Source of the DNA: Amphritea atlantica
Lineage (GTDB): Bacteria > Pseudomonadota > Gammaproteobacteria > Pseudomonadales > Balneatricaceae
DNA length: 64,000 bases
NCBI GenBank assembly: GCA_024397875.1
Contig: CP073345.1
Span: forward strand, 241,077 to 305,076
Direction: 5' to 3'
In this document: positions 36,632 through 45,815 of the stretch, piece after piece
How the letters are laid out: the number at the start of each line of letters is the position of its first letter
Position numbering within the stretch: position 1 is the first letter of the stretch
Notes under the pieces: generated by a model
What the model was told of the DNA's origin: nothing
Databases searched by the model: none
What the model saw: only the letters and a program-made list of their open reading frames with translations
Program-made: the position numbers and the translations under genes

Positions 36632-37360
36632 TTACTCAGATGGGTTAATATCCAGCAGCTCAACCTCAAACACCAGCGTTTCATTTGGTCCGATCGCGTC
36701 GCCCATTCCACCAGGTCCATATGCCAGTGCAGCTGGAAGAACAAGGCGAGCTTTACCGCCCACCTTCATCAACTGAAGTCCCTCAGTCCAGCCCGGAATC
36801 ACACCGTTCAGAGGGAAAGAAACCGGCTCTCCACGGCTGTAAGAGCTATCGAAATCGGTACCGCTAATCAGCGAGCCACGATAATGTACTTTAACGGTAT
36901 CTTCAGGCTTAGGACTGGCACCCTCACCGGCGGTCAGTTCCTCATACTGAAGTCCTGATTCGGTGGTAACAACACCCTCTTTTTTGCCATTTTCAACGAG
37001 GAACGCTTCACCTTTCTTTAAATTTTCATCGGCAAGCTTAGTGAACTCAGCTTGCTTCTCTTCCATCTTTTTAGTCTGGAAGGCCATCATGGTTGCTTCA
37101 ACCTCTTCCGGTTTCAGCAGCGGCTCACCACCCGAATAAACGGTTTCTACTGCGCGCCGCAAGGCATCAACGTCGAGCTCTTCAACATCCGCCTTCAGTC
37201 GCTCACCCAGCATCAGGCCGAGACTGTAACCCAGCTTCTGCTCATCCGTCTCCAGGGTATACGGTTTTTCCACCTCTGCTACGGCTTTATCATCTTTGTC
37301 AGGGCCACATCCCACCAAAACAATACTTGCTACGGCCACGGCCACCAGCGTCTTCTTCAT
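36632..37360 (-). CDS. FKBP-type peptidyl-prolyl isomerase lipoprotein (FkpA/Mip group)
   Basis: Envelope chaperone of 242 residues that isomerises X-Pro bonds. The signal peptide ends in the lipobox SIVLVGCGP (Cys18). Residues about 35-120 form the helical FKBP_N dimerisation domain (LGYSLGLMLGERLKAD, MEEKQAEFTKLADENLKKGEAF). The catalytic FKBP domain follows (DTVKVHYRGSLISGTDFDSS, FPLNGVIPGWTEGLQLM, ALAYGPGGMGD, LVFEVELLDI). Lipid anchoring is as in Mip-like proteins. Single gene with its own terminator. Confidence 0.92.
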   Translation of the reverse strand: MKKTLVAVAVASIVLVGCGPDKDDKAVAEVEKPYTLETDEQKLGYSLGLMLGERLKADVEELDVDALRRAVETVYSGGEPLLKPEEVEATMMAFQTKKMEEKQAEFTKLADENLKKGEAFLVENGKKEGVVTTESGLQYEELTAGEGASPKPEDTVKVHYRGSLISGTDFDSSYSRGEPVSFPLNGVIPGWTEGLQLMKVGGKARLVLPAALAYGPGGMGDAIGPNETLVFEVELLDINPSE

Positions 37361-37427
37361 TGTATTTCCTTTAATCCCAAGAGGTCAGTTATCTGCTGTT
37401 AGTAAACCATTAAACTGAAAAGTTCAG

Positions 37428-37943
37428 CTAATTACCACTGCACCCGATTGCTTTATCAACTAATTGCCTTAAAAGAGCCTGCAGATCCCCTGCCATACCG
37501 GGTTCACACCCGGCAGCCGCGCAGAGGTTAAGATAACCCTGTATGTTGAGGTCACTCAGCCCCTCAGCCTCACCGCCAGCCCCGCTGACATCCGGACACT
37601 GCTCTCTCAGCTCATAGAGTAACCCAGACTCTACTCTCTCTGCGGCCAGTTCTGCTTTTTTCAACTGTTGATAACAATCATCTTCTGTCCGTGACTGCTT
37701 TGACTGACGCAGTTGATATCGCAACAAGCGCAAAGGTTCAAGCACATTTTCCCGCCATTCCCTGACATGAGAGTCATCCAGAGTTGCCGGCAATACCCGC
37801 CCCTGTTCTGCCAGCCATAACGCAAACAACAGAGAATTCACACTCAATTGATAGCGGTTTTGCAACCGCAGACAAAGCTCGGCCGTTGCAGGGGTAGAAT
37901 AGATCGCCACTGCATAGTTCCAAAACACATTATTTTCTGACAT
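37428..37943 (-). CDS. TIGR02444 family protein (DUF2390)
   Basis: Small helical protein of 171 residues. The start FWNYAVAIYSTPATAELCLRLQNRYQLSVNSLLFALWLAEQG-type sequence is the signature of the TIGR02444 family, common in pseudomonads and relatives next to the ABC-F gene yheS, as here. It is divergent from that gene with 20 bases between the starts, so the promoters must overlap. Function is unknown. Confidence 0.85.
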   Translation of the reverse strand: MSENNVFWNYAVAIYSTPATAELCLRLQNRYQLSVNSLLFALWLAEQGRVLPATLDDSHVREWRENVLEPLRLLRYQLRQSKQSRTEDDCYQQLKKAELAAERVESGLLYELREQCPDVSGAGGEAEGLSDLNIQGYLNLCAAAGCEPGMAGDLQALLRQLVDKAIGCSGN

Positions 37944-37963
37944 CTGTGATAAAATCCGCCGCC

Positions 37964-39874
37964 ATGATTCAGTTAAACCAGCTTAGCTTACAACGTGGAC
38001 ACCTGCGCCTGCTAGACAGAGCGCAGCTAACTATTCACGCCAATCAGAAAGTCGGCATTGTCGGTGCCAACGGCGTGGGTAAGTCGTCACTCTTTAAATT
38101 GATTCTTGGTCAGTTGCAACCCGATGAGGGCGACCTGCAACTGCCCGGCAATCTGACCATTGCCCATATGGCCCAGGAGGTCGCTGACAGTGATCAGCGC
38201 GCCATTGATTATGTGCTCGATGGCGACCTGCGCCTGCGATCAATTCAACAGGCGCTGACCGACGCAGAACACTCCGGCAATCATCACCGGATCGGTGAAC
38301 TACATGCCCAGCTTGACGCGATTAATGGTTATAGCGCTGAGGCACGCGGACATCAGTTACTCAACGGACTGAGCTTCTCAACCAGCGATGCGGAGCGCCC
38401 GGTAAACACTTTCTCAGGGGGCTGGCGTATCCGGCTTAACCTGGCCCAGGCGCTGATGAGTCATTCCGATATTCTGCTGCTGGATGAGCCGACCAACCAC
38501 CTCGACCTGGACGCAACGATCTGGCTGGAACAGTGGTTACGCAACTATCAGGGCACCCTGCTACTGATATCCCATGACCGGGATTTTCTCGATGCAGTCA
38601 GCACTCATATTGTGCATATGCACCAGCAGAAAACCGAACTGTATAAAGGGGGCTACAGCGATTTTGAAAAACGTCGTGCAGAACGCCTCGCTCAGCAGCA
38701 ATCGCAGTTTGAGAAACAGCAGGTCAGGATTGCCGAGATAGAGAGTTTTGTTCGCCGCTTTAAAGCCAAGGCGACCAAAGCCAAACAGGCACAAAGCCGG
38801 GTTAAGGAGCTGGAACGGATGGAGCTGATTGCGCCGGCCCATGTGGACAGTCCATTCAGCTTCACATTTCAGTCTTCGGACAAGATATCCTTCCCGCTGA
38901 TGAGTCTGGACAAGTGCCAGCTGGGTTACACACAAGCGGTTCTGGAAAATGTAAACCTGACTCTGTCACCCGGTGACCGTATCGGCCTGCTGGGCCCCAA
39001 TGGCGCGGGTAAATCGACTCTGATTAAAACCCTGACCCGGGATCTGCCGCTGATAAACGGACTTTATAAAGCGGGTGAGCACCTGAAGATCGGCTATTTT
39101 GCCCAGCATCAGCTCGAGGCGCTGGACCTGGAAGCCTCTCCGGCCCTGCATATACAGCGAATCTCGCCAAAGGCCAGTGATCAGGAGATTCGCAACTACC
39201 TGGGTAGTTTCGACTTCAATGGTGATCGGGCACTGGAACCGGTCAAACGCTTCTCCGGCGGTGAAAAAGCCCGGGTAGCGCTGGCGCTGATCGCCTGGCA
39301 ACGCCCCAACCTGCTACTGCTCGATGAGCCCACCAACCATCTGGATCTCGAGGTCAGGCACGCGCTGACACTGGCGCTGCAAAACTTCGATGGTGCTCTG
39401 ATTCTGGTCTCCCATGACCGACATCTGCTGCGTAATACAGTGGATCAGTTTCTCTTAGTCGCGAACGGTCAGGTGACCCCCTTTGACGGCGATATGGATG
39501 ACTACCAGCAATGGCTGGCAGCGCAACGCCGTAATCAGAATCAGGTTATCGAAGAGCCCAGAGAAAACCGCTCCCTCAGTGCCGCCGAGAAAAAAGAGCA
39601 GAAACGCCTTGAAGCTGAACGCCGCAGCGCCCTGCGACCACTACGCAAAGCGATTGAGACGCTGGAAGCCGGATTGGACAAAATTACGGCGGAACTGCAA
39701 CAGCTGGAAACCCTGCTGACGGATGTCAGTCTGTATGAAGAAAACAACAGGACACAGCTTAAAGGTCTGCTGCTACAACAGGGTGAGCTGCAACAGAAAG
39801 CAGAAGCGATTGAGACTGAGTGGATGGAAAAGCTGGAAGAACTGGAACAACTGGAGAGCGAATCAGCAAGCTGA
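37964..39874 (+). CDS. yheS: ABC-F family ATPase, YheS type
   Basis: Soluble tandem-ATPase of the ABC-F class that acts at the ribosome rather than in transport. Domain 1: Walker A GANGVGKSS, signature FSGGWRIRLNLAQAL, Walker B LLLDEPTNHLDLD. A basic linker (about 240-290, RRFKAKATKAKQAQSR) corresponds to the P-site tRNA interaction motif. Domain 2: GPNGAGKST, RFSGGEKARVALALI, LLLDEPTNHLD. A C-terminal charged coiled coil (about 530-636) follows. The ATG at 37964 starts 636 residues; a start six codons earlier is possible. Confidence 0.92.
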   Translation: MIQLNQLSLQRGHLRLLDRAQLTIHANQKVGIVGANGVGKSSLFKLILGQLQPDEGDLQLPGNLTIAHMAQEVADSDQRAIDYVLDGDLRLRSIQQALTDAEHSGNHHRIGELHAQLDAINGYSAEARGHQLLNGLSFSTSDAERPVNTFSGGWRIRLNLAQALMSHSDILLLDEPTNHLDLDATIWLEQWLRNYQGTLLLISHDRDFLDAVSTHIVHMHQQKTELYKGGYSDFEKRRAERLAQQQSQFEKQQVRIAEIESFVRRFKAKATKAKQAQSRVKELERMELIAPAHVDSPFSFTFQSSDKISFPLMSLDKCQLGYTQAVLENVNLTLSPGDRIGLLGPNGAGKSTLIKTLTRDLPLINGLYKAGEHLKIGYFAQHQLEALDLEASPALHIQRISPKASDQEIRNYLGSFDFNGDRALEPVKRFSGGEKARVALALIAWQRPNLLLLDEPTNHLDLEVRHALTLALQNFDGALILVSHDRHLLRNTVDQFLLVANGQVTPFDGDMDDYQQWLAAQRRNQNQVIEEPRENRSLSAAEKKEQKRLEAERRSALRPLRKAIETLEAGLDKITAELQQLETLLTDVSLYEENNRTQLKGLLLQQGELQQKAEAIETEWMEKLEELEQLESESAS

Positions 39875-39877
39875 CCA

Positions 39878-39902
39878 AAAGGCTCCTGAAACAAGAGCCT
39901 TT
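39878..39902. terminator. Hairpin between convergent yheS and HDOD gene
   Basis: Perfect 8-base stem AAAGGCTC / GAGCCTTT with a 9-base loop, four bases after the yheS stop. T-runs are short on both strands. Confidence 0.6.
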
Positions 39903-39931
39903 AATAGCTGTCGTCCTTGCACGCCCTGCTA

Positions 39932-41248
39932 TCAATGCGCGTGCATGATAGTATGCACTAACGAATCCAGCTCACCACGACTCTCTGAAATAGTCGTAAC
40001 TGCGCCATCAATATCTGCCTGAGTCAGTCTCAGCTCACTGAGAATACTGTCAGCAACCGCCTCAATCGGGCCATCCGCCAGTCCATGACTGCGCAACGCC
40101 CGGTTCACGCAATAGATCAGCTTAGCTTCATCACTGGCCTGCCCATCATAGCTGAGGTCATTATGATAGCGAACCGCGTCAATAACCACCTCAGGCAGCC
40201 CCCAGCTTTCCAGCAGCCAGCTACCAATCTGCTCCCGGGTTACATTCACCACGTGCTTTTCAATAAACTCCAGCGCCATATGAGGGTTTGCCTCAATATA
40301 ACGTGACAGCAGTGAGAAATGTGGCGGAAACAGATAGGCTAAAATCAGATAACCAAAATTTTGCAGCAACCCGGCCAGATAGACCAGTCCCGGCTTCGGC
40401 CTGATCTCCGCTGGCATCTTCTTACATACCAACTCCGCCGCAGCCGCAGTGTATACAGCCTGCTGCCAGTAAGGCACACCATCACGTGGCGTATCATCGG
40501 GGACATTCAGCGTCTTACCCATTGCCACCCCCAGCGCCAGATTCACCACCAGATCAAAGCCCAGCACGCGAATCACTGCATCTTCAACTGAATGGATCTC
40601 ACCAGGTGCCGCATAATAGGGCGATGCCGCCCAGCTCATCACCTGAGCCGCCAGGCTGGCATCCCCGCGCACTACAGGAATCAGATCATCGATACCTGCA
40701 GATGGATCTGAACGCAATTCAACCAGACGTTTCATTGATGGCGGAAACGGCGGCAATCCGAGCGTATCCTCCAGTCGTTGCTGAATACGCAGGGTGGTAA
40801 AGCGTTCTACGGCCCGGGTAATCACCTGTTCATCTGCCCCCCCGGACTGAGATTTGTCAATCATCTGCGGGGTCATACCCAGAACACACTGTGAAAGATT
40901 GTCCTTAAACCACTCTTTCTGAGCTTCAAATGCCAGTCCGGTATAGGACTCAACCACATTAAAACGCTCGCAATCTGTCAGCGACTGATCAATAAAAACC
41001 GGCAGCTGAAACAGCTTTTCCTGACCCGCTACCGCTTTCAACGCCGTCTGACTAAAAAACTTAATCGCATCCCGGCCTCTGACCGGTTGCAGATGCCGTC
41101 CGGAATGCTTCCAGATGCTAACCAGATTTAATAGCATACTGGCGGGTAACAGAACCAAAGCCTTACCTTCATGATCATTCAGTAATACGATTCTGATCGT
41201 TCTGGCATCTTTCTCCGCACTGAAGATTGATTTCACTGCTATAGACAA
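39932..41248 (-). CDS. HDOD-domain signalling protein with YbaK-like N-terminus
   Basis: Protein of 438 residues. The N-terminal half (about 20-140) resembles YbaK/ProX-type aminoacyl-tRNA deacylases: ALVLLPASMLLNL, FSQTALKAVAGQEKLFQLPVFID and VESYTGLAFEAQKEWF. The C-terminal half is an HDOD domain: LPPFPPSMKRLVELRSDPSA, QVMSWAASPYYA, VEDAVIRVLGFDLVVNLALG, YLAGLLQNFGYLILAYLFP and DAVRYHND. HDOD proteins regulate chemotaxis, secretion or stress and lack the phosphohydrolase HD pair. The start is TTG at 41248 with GGAG nine bases upstream. Target unknown. Confidence 0.8.
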   Translation of the reverse strand: MSIAVKSIFSAEKDARTIRIVLLNDHEGKALVLLPASMLLNLVSIWKHSGRHLQPVRGRDAIKFFSQTALKAVAGQEKLFQLPVFIDQSLTDCERFNVVESYTGLAFEAQKEWFKDNLSQCVLGMTPQMIDKSQSGGADEQVITRAVERFTTLRIQQRLEDTLGLPPFPPSMKRLVELRSDPSAGIDDLIPVVRGDASLAAQVMSWAASPYYAAPGEIHSVEDAVIRVLGFDLVVNLALGVAMGKTLNVPDDTPRDGVPYWQQAVYTAAAAELVCKKMPAEIRPKPGLVYLAGLLQNFGYLILAYLFPPHFSLLSRYIEANPHMALEFIEKHVVNVTREQIGSWLLESWGLPEVVIDAVRYHNDLSYDGQASDEAKLIYCVNRALRSHGLADGPIEAVADSILSELRLTQADIDGAVTTISESRGELDSLVHTIMHAH

Positions 41249-41560
41249 GGTCTTTTCTCCAATTCACCGTCCGTTGGCAAGTTATCGGCCCGAACACCGA
41301 CTCCTTTAACTGATTTGTACACAGAACGGATACTCTCTGCCAGCCTTCAGCGTATCCGTTAGCAGACACCGCTTATAGCCAACCCTTCTTAGCCATTATT
41401 TTCTTATATCGATAAAACCATAAAAACTCTCTTGATATAAGAGCGCCGACGAACTTACATGATGCAAATTAGTAAAAAAGGCTCGTTTTACTTATGATTT
41501 CTGCTTTAATTATGGCTACAGCTCTATCCTGTAATACATGATTACACCCCGGGAATTCAT
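41249..41560. promoter_or_regulatory. 312-base divergent gap with inverted repeats before ggt
   Basis: No gene is seen. Two dyads stand out: CTTATATC / GATATAAG arms (41403-41410 and 41434-41441, 23-base spacer), and TGTAATACATGATTACA (41530-41546) ending 14 bases before the ggt ATG. The second has HexR-like half-sites but a spacer two bases longer, so it may bind a different protein. Confidence 0.35.
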
Positions 41561-43309
41561 ATGCGGACACGTTTTCTCTCTGTCATTCTGACTATCATCG
41601 CCCTGTTGCCAACGATTGCCTTTGCCGTCAACGAAGATTTAGCGCCAGAGTCAGCCACCGGAATACTCACTCAAAAACAGATATCGGCCCGCCATCAACT
41701 GGTTGTAACCGCCCACCCTCTCGCCACTCAGGCAGGCTATAAAGTGCTGCAGCAGGGAGGAAGCGCAGCAGATGCCGCGGTTGCCGTGCAGGCGATGCTG
41801 ACACTGGTTGAGCCTCAATCCTCGGGGATCGGCGGCGGCGCATTTATGCTCTACTGGGATAACAGCAAGCAGCAGCTCAGCGCATTTGATGGTCGGGAAA
41901 CCGCCCCGGCCAGCGCAGATGAAAACCTGTTTATGACCGGGGAAGGGTCTCCAATGGACTGGTGGGACGCAATGGTGGGAGGCCGTTCAGTCGGTACTCC
42001 CGGCGTACTGGCAATGCTGGAACTCAGCCAGAAAAAATATGGAAAGCAGCCCTGGGCTTCATTATTCAGTGATGCCATTGAGCAATCAGAATCCGGGTTT
42101 ACTGTGTCTCCCCGGTTGCATCAGCTGCTGGCAAGCAAGATGAATCCCGGCCTGGGACGTTATCCACAGGCCCGGGAGTATTTCTTTACGCCCGCGGGCG
42201 AGCCGTTGCCAGTGGGTTATCAGCTGACCAATCCACGGCTGGCCGGCTCCCTGCGTCAGATCGCTGAACGGGGTGCATCCGCACTTTATGAAGGTCCGCT
42301 ATCAGAAGAGATTGTCGCCGCGGTAAAACAGGCATCAGACAACCCGGGTAAGCTTGAGCAAAGCGACCTGAAAGATTACCGTGCAGTGGAACGCCAGGCG
42401 ATCTGTCGTCCTTTCAGGCAGTATCGGGTGTGTGGTTTCCCGCCGCCCACCTCCGGCGGAGTCACAACCCTGCAGATACTGCGCTTAATGGAGCTTGCGG
42501 AGCAACAGCCGCTGACTGCGGACACTGTTGATTTCTACCACCTGCTGAGTCAGGCCAGCCGGCTGGCGTATGCCGACCGGGCCCGCTACCTGGCCGACAG
42601 TGATTTTATTCAGGTACCGGTGGATGAATTACTGGATGATGAATACCTGCAACAGCGCAGTAAGCTGATCTCGCCCCTGAAGGATATGGACAAAGCCCAC
42701 CCCGGAGAACTACCGGCCAAAATCAGCCGGGCGGATGACCGCTCGCCGGAACTACCCAGCACCAGTCACTTTGTCATCGTCGATCGCTGGGGCAACGCCG
42801 TCTCCATGACCAGCAGTATTGAGATGGCTTTCGGCTCCACGCTGATGGCCGGGGGATTCCTGCTGAACAACCAGTTGACCGACTTCTCCTTTGTTGCAGA
42901 GGCCGATGGCAAACCGGTTGCCAACCGGGTTCAACCCGGTAAGCGTCCGCGCAGCTCGATGTCGCCGATGATGGTGTTTGATCAGGACAACCACTTAATT
43001 GCGGCACTGGGCTCTCCCGGAGGCAGTAGAATTATCAGCTATGTGGCGAAAAACCTATACCTTAAGCTAAGTTCAGATACCTCCCTGCAACAGGCGTTTA
43101 ATTCCCCCCATGTGGTTAACCGCAACGGTGTGACGGAACTGGAGGCCGGAACCTCTGCTGAGCAATTTGCTGAACCACTGCAAGCACTGGGGCACGAAAT
43201 TAAGATCAGAGACCTGAACAGCGGACTGCATGGTTTTTTCCGCCAGACCGATGGCTCCTGGGAAAGCGCTGTTGACCCCCGCAGAGAGGGCACAGCCCGG
43301 GGCGATTAA
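41561..43309 (+). CDS. ggt: Gamma-glutamyltransferase
   Basis: Periplasmic or secreted N-terminal nucleophile hydrolase that removes or transfers the gamma-glutamyl group of glutathione and related compounds. The signal peptide ends IAFA-VNED. The precursor (582 residues) is cut before the nucleophile Thr401 in LPSTSHFVIVDRWGNAVSMT. Large-subunit markers: AVAVQAMLTLVEPQSSGIGGG and FDGRETAP; small-subunit: GFLLNNQLTDFS and PRSSMSPMMVF. All are intact. It stands alone, and with gshA it allows a full glutathione cycle. Confidence 0.94.
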   Translation: MRTRFLSVILTIIALLPTIAFAVNEDLAPESATGILTQKQISARHQLVVTAHPLATQAGYKVLQQGGSAADAAVAVQAMLTLVEPQSSGIGGGAFMLYWDNSKQQLSAFDGRETAPASADENLFMTGEGSPMDWWDAMVGGRSVGTPGVLAMLELSQKKYGKQPWASLFSDAIEQSESGFTVSPRLHQLLASKMNPGLGRYPQAREYFFTPAGEPLPVGYQLTNPRLAGSLRQIAERGASALYEGPLSEEIVAAVKQASDNPGKLEQSDLKDYRAVERQAICRPFRQYRVCGFPPPTSGGVTTLQILRLMELAEQQPLTADTVDFYHLLSQASRLAYADRARYLADSDFIQVPVDELLDDEYLQQRSKLISPLKDMDKAHPGELPAKISRADDRSPELPSTSHFVIVDRWGNAVSMTSSIEMAFGSTLMAGGFLLNNQLTDFSFVAEADGKPVANRVQPGKRPRSSMSPMMVFDQDNHLIAALGSPGGSRIISYVAKNLYLKLSSDTSLQQAFNSPHVVNRNGVTELEAGTSAEQFAEPLQALGHEIKIRDLNSGLHGFFRQTDGSWESAVDPRREGTARGD

Positions 43310-43480
43310 GCGCGGTCGTCAGCAATACCCACCAGCGTCGCTGGTCTAACCAGGGTACAAAACATCCGTCCGCTATCTCCGCCTGCCCGAAAGATCCCCC
43401 GGTTCAGGCTTGCCACACCTGTTTGTCACACATCCGCCACAACCGCTCACCCACTTTAACTGTCTTTGCGCCAGCAAGTT

Positions 43481-43526
43481 TCGACTTTAGTCGATATAAT
43501 GGATCCAGCAATTGTGCAAAGCACAA
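43481..43526 (+). promoter_or_regulatory. fabI promoter with two operator-like palindromes
   Basis: A consensus TATAAT (43495-43500) directly follows the perfect dyad TCGACTTTAGTCGA (43481-43494). The second dyad TTGTGCAAAGCACAA (43512-43526) sits where transcription would begin. The -35 is weak. The layout suggests one or two regulators of fatty-acid synthesis acting on this promoter. The rest of the 324-base ggt-fabI gap shows no gene. Confidence 0.5.
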
Positions 43527-43633
43527 AACCTTAAAGCGATATCCACTGATGCCTACAACAGCAACCTTTCATAATACTGAAATCAGTTTCGCGTAACTTA
43601 ACTTATTGATTTAATTATTCAGGGTGAGCCAAT

Positions 43634-44404
43634 ATGTCAAACTTATTGATGGCCGGAAAAAAAGTTCTTATAGTCGGAATTGCCAACGACAAGAGCATCG
43701 CTTACGGCGTTGCAAAAAAACTGCATGAACAGGGTGCCGAGTTGGCAATCACCTATCTGAATGATAAGGCTGAACGCTTTGTCCGTCCTTTGGCCGAAGA
43801 GCTGGAAGCGTCAATTATCATGCCGCTTGATGTGACTCAGGAGCAGCAGATGGCTGATCTGTTTAAAGCGATTGAAGAGGCCTGGGGCTCTCTGGACGGG
43901 CTGGTTCATTCGCTGGCTTTCTGTCCACTGGAAGACCTGCATGCACCGATCTCCGAGTGCTCCCGTGAAGGCTTCGCCCAGGCGATGGATGTCTCCTGCT
44001 TCTCCTTCATCCATATGGCCTCTTTCGCTAAAAAGCTAATGAAAGAGGGAGGTTCCATGATCAACTTCTCCTATCTGGGCAGTGCTCTGACCACCGGAGA
44101 TTACAACATTATGGGCTGTGCAAAAGCCGCACTGGAAGCCGCAACCCGCTATCTGGCACGGGACCTGGGTCCACAGCATATCCGGGTAAACTGTATCTCA
44201 CCCGGGACCATTGCAACCCGGGCGGCGGGAGGGATTAAAGATTTCGCCACCATGCTGGAATACAACCAGCACAAAGCGGTTGACCATCAGTTGCCAACGA
44301 TTGAAGAGGTTGGCGATGCCGCGATGTTCTTCCTGAGTGATCTGTCAAAGGGAACCTCCGGTAGTATCCACTATGTTGACCATGGTGTAGGTATCGTCGG
44401 TTAA
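43634..44404 (+). CDS. fabI: Enoyl-[acyl-carrier-protein] reductase, FabI family
   Basis: NAD(P)H-dependent reductase that completes each cycle of fatty-acid elongation. Short-chain dehydrogenase fold with the FabI-type cofactor loop VGIANDKSIAYGVAKKL, FCPLEDLH, and the catalytic set Tyr147, Tyr157 and Lys164 (FSYLGS, DYNIMGCAKA), one residue offset from E. coli Tyr146/Tyr156/Lys163. The post-catalytic loop reads CISPGTIATRAAGGI, unlike the usual GPIKTLAASGI, so this is a divergent FabI, possibly a second copy or one with altered chain or inhibitor preference. The GGTGAG ribosome site is good. Confidence 0.85.
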   Translation: MSNLLMAGKKVLIVGIANDKSIAYGVAKKLHEQGAELAITYLNDKAERFVRPLAEELEASIIMPLDVTQEQQMADLFKAIEEAWGSLDGLVHSLAFCPLEDLHAPISECSREGFAQAMDVSCFSFIHMASFAKKLMKEGGSMINFSYLGSALTTGDYNIMGCAKAALEAATRYLARDLGPQHIRVNCISPGTIATRAAGGIKDFATMLEYNQHKAVDHQLPTIEEVGDAAMFFLSDLSKGTSGSIHYVDHGVGIVG

Positions 44405-44430
44405 TCACTCCAGGCCAACGAATCGTATTC

Positions 44431-44457
44431 AAAAACACCGCTCGGCGGTGTTTTTTT
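44431..44457 (+). terminator. Rho-independent terminator of fabI
   Basis: AAAACACCGC / GCGGTGTTTT stem with a TCG loop followed by seven T. Confidence 0.9.
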
Positions 44458-44652
44458 ATTTCCGGAATCCGGCAGCAACCGGAAAATAGCAACACGCACC
44501 TAACCTAAAGAGCCATATTTTTTAATCTCCCGGATCTGTTAACATAATGCTAACTGCACGTTATTTGTTTTGTCTTCAGATTAGAAACCACGGATGTCTC
44601 TTTCTGGTAAAAATATTCAGCCCACAGGCTTTATCGAAAAAAGTGGTTTCAA

Positions 44653-45792
44653 ATGCACAACAAGTCCGAGCTCGATTACTTTGAAGTATTCCCCTGGAAT
44701 CCGGGGTTTGAAGTAGGCATTCCCGCCATAGATGAACAGCATAAGCAGCTGGTTGTGCTGATAAATCGCCTGGTTAACACGCTCATACATAAAGAACCGC
44801 TTGAGGTCAGCGAAGCGTTCAGCGATCTGGCCAACTATGCCGACTTTCACTTTACCGCCGAAGAGGCTATCTGGAAGGAAACCTTTCAGGATGATGACTG
44901 GGTGGCATCACATCAGCAAAATCATGCATCCTTTCTGCCTGCCATTCGGGCTATTCAGGAAAAAGACGCCGACAAGCCGCTCCACGAAATAGTCGAAAAT
45001 ATTCTCCGTTTCCTGACCCGCTGGCTGGCGTTTCATATTATCGATGATGACAAACGGATGGCGCTGGCGGTCCGTGCGCTCACGTCAGGCGACTCGCTTA
45101 CTCAGGCAAAACAGCGTGCCGATCAGCAGATGGATGGTTCCGCCAACTTACTCATCGATATCGTGCTCAATATGTATGACGGTCTCGCCTCGCGGACACT
45201 CAATCTGATGCGGGAACGTCAGGCCCGGATGGCAGCCGAGGCAGAGTTAAAACAGGCCAATCAAAAGCTGGAACAGCTGTCGATTACCGATCAGCTCACC
45301 GGACTGTTTAACCGCCGACATTTAGAAACGATATTTGACAGCGAGCAGCAGCGGGCCCGACAGGCGCAAAAATCGTTCAATTTTTTGTTACTGGATATCG
45401 ATTATTTTAAGCGACTCAATGACCGTTATGGCCACGCGAGTGGAGACTTTGCGTTACGTCAGGTTGGTCAGCAACTGCTGGCACTGTGTCAAGGATCAGA
45501 TCAATGGGCGTTTCGACTCGGGGGTGAAGAGTTCGCTATTATCTCCATCACCGATAGTCCTGAAGACGGTCGCAGCTTCGCTCAATCGATATGCGAATCA
45601 ATTGCCTTATTAGCCATAGAAAATCAGGATAGTGATGCTGCCGATACGCTGACCCTGTCAATTGGCGTGGTCGGCGGCGTTCCTTCAGAGGGAGATAACC
45701 GGGACCATCTGATGCGACAGGCAGATATCTGCCTGTACCATGCAAAAGATCAGGGGCGTAATCGGGTTATCTGCCAGACAGAACCGGCCTGA
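44653..45792 (+). CDS. Bacteriohaemerythrin-GGDEF diguanylate cyclase
   Basis: Cytoplasmic fusion of an oxygen-binding haemerythrin (about 10-140) to a diguanylate cyclase (about 215-375). Di-iron ligands are visible: DEQHKQL, HFTAEEAIW, HQQNHASF and HIIDDDKR. The cyclase has DQLTGLFNRRHLE, DIDYFKRLND and an intact active motif RLGGEEFAI, so it should make c-di-GMP. A coiled coil (about 190-215) joins the two. By family (Vibrio Bhr-DGC) such proteins couple oxygen or redox state to c-di-GMP. Unlike most, it has no membrane segment. Single gene. Confidence 0.92.
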   Translation: MHNKSELDYFEVFPWNPGFEVGIPAIDEQHKQLVVLINRLVNTLIHKEPLEVSEAFSDLANYADFHFTAEEAIWKETFQDDDWVASHQQNHASFLPAIRAIQEKDADKPLHEIVENILRFLTRWLAFHIIDDDKRMALAVRALTSGDSLTQAKQRADQQMDGSANLLIDIVLNMYDGLASRTLNLMRERQARMAAEAELKQANQKLEQLSITDQLTGLFNRRHLETIFDSEQQRARQAQKSFNFLLLDIDYFKRLNDRYGHASGDFALRQVGQQLLALCQGSDQWAFRLGGEEFAIISITDSPEDGRSFAQSICESIALLAIENQDSDAADTLTLSIGVVGGVPSEGDNRDHLMRQADICLYHAKDQGRNRVICQTEPA

Positions 45793-45815
45793 CAATCCAG
45801 CCCCTGACAGAAAAG

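Noticed and set aside
41530..41546. Fourth HexR site before ggt (TGTAATACATGATTACA)
   Set aside because: The half-sites match but the spacer is two bases too long for the HexR dyad; listed only as an inverted repeat.
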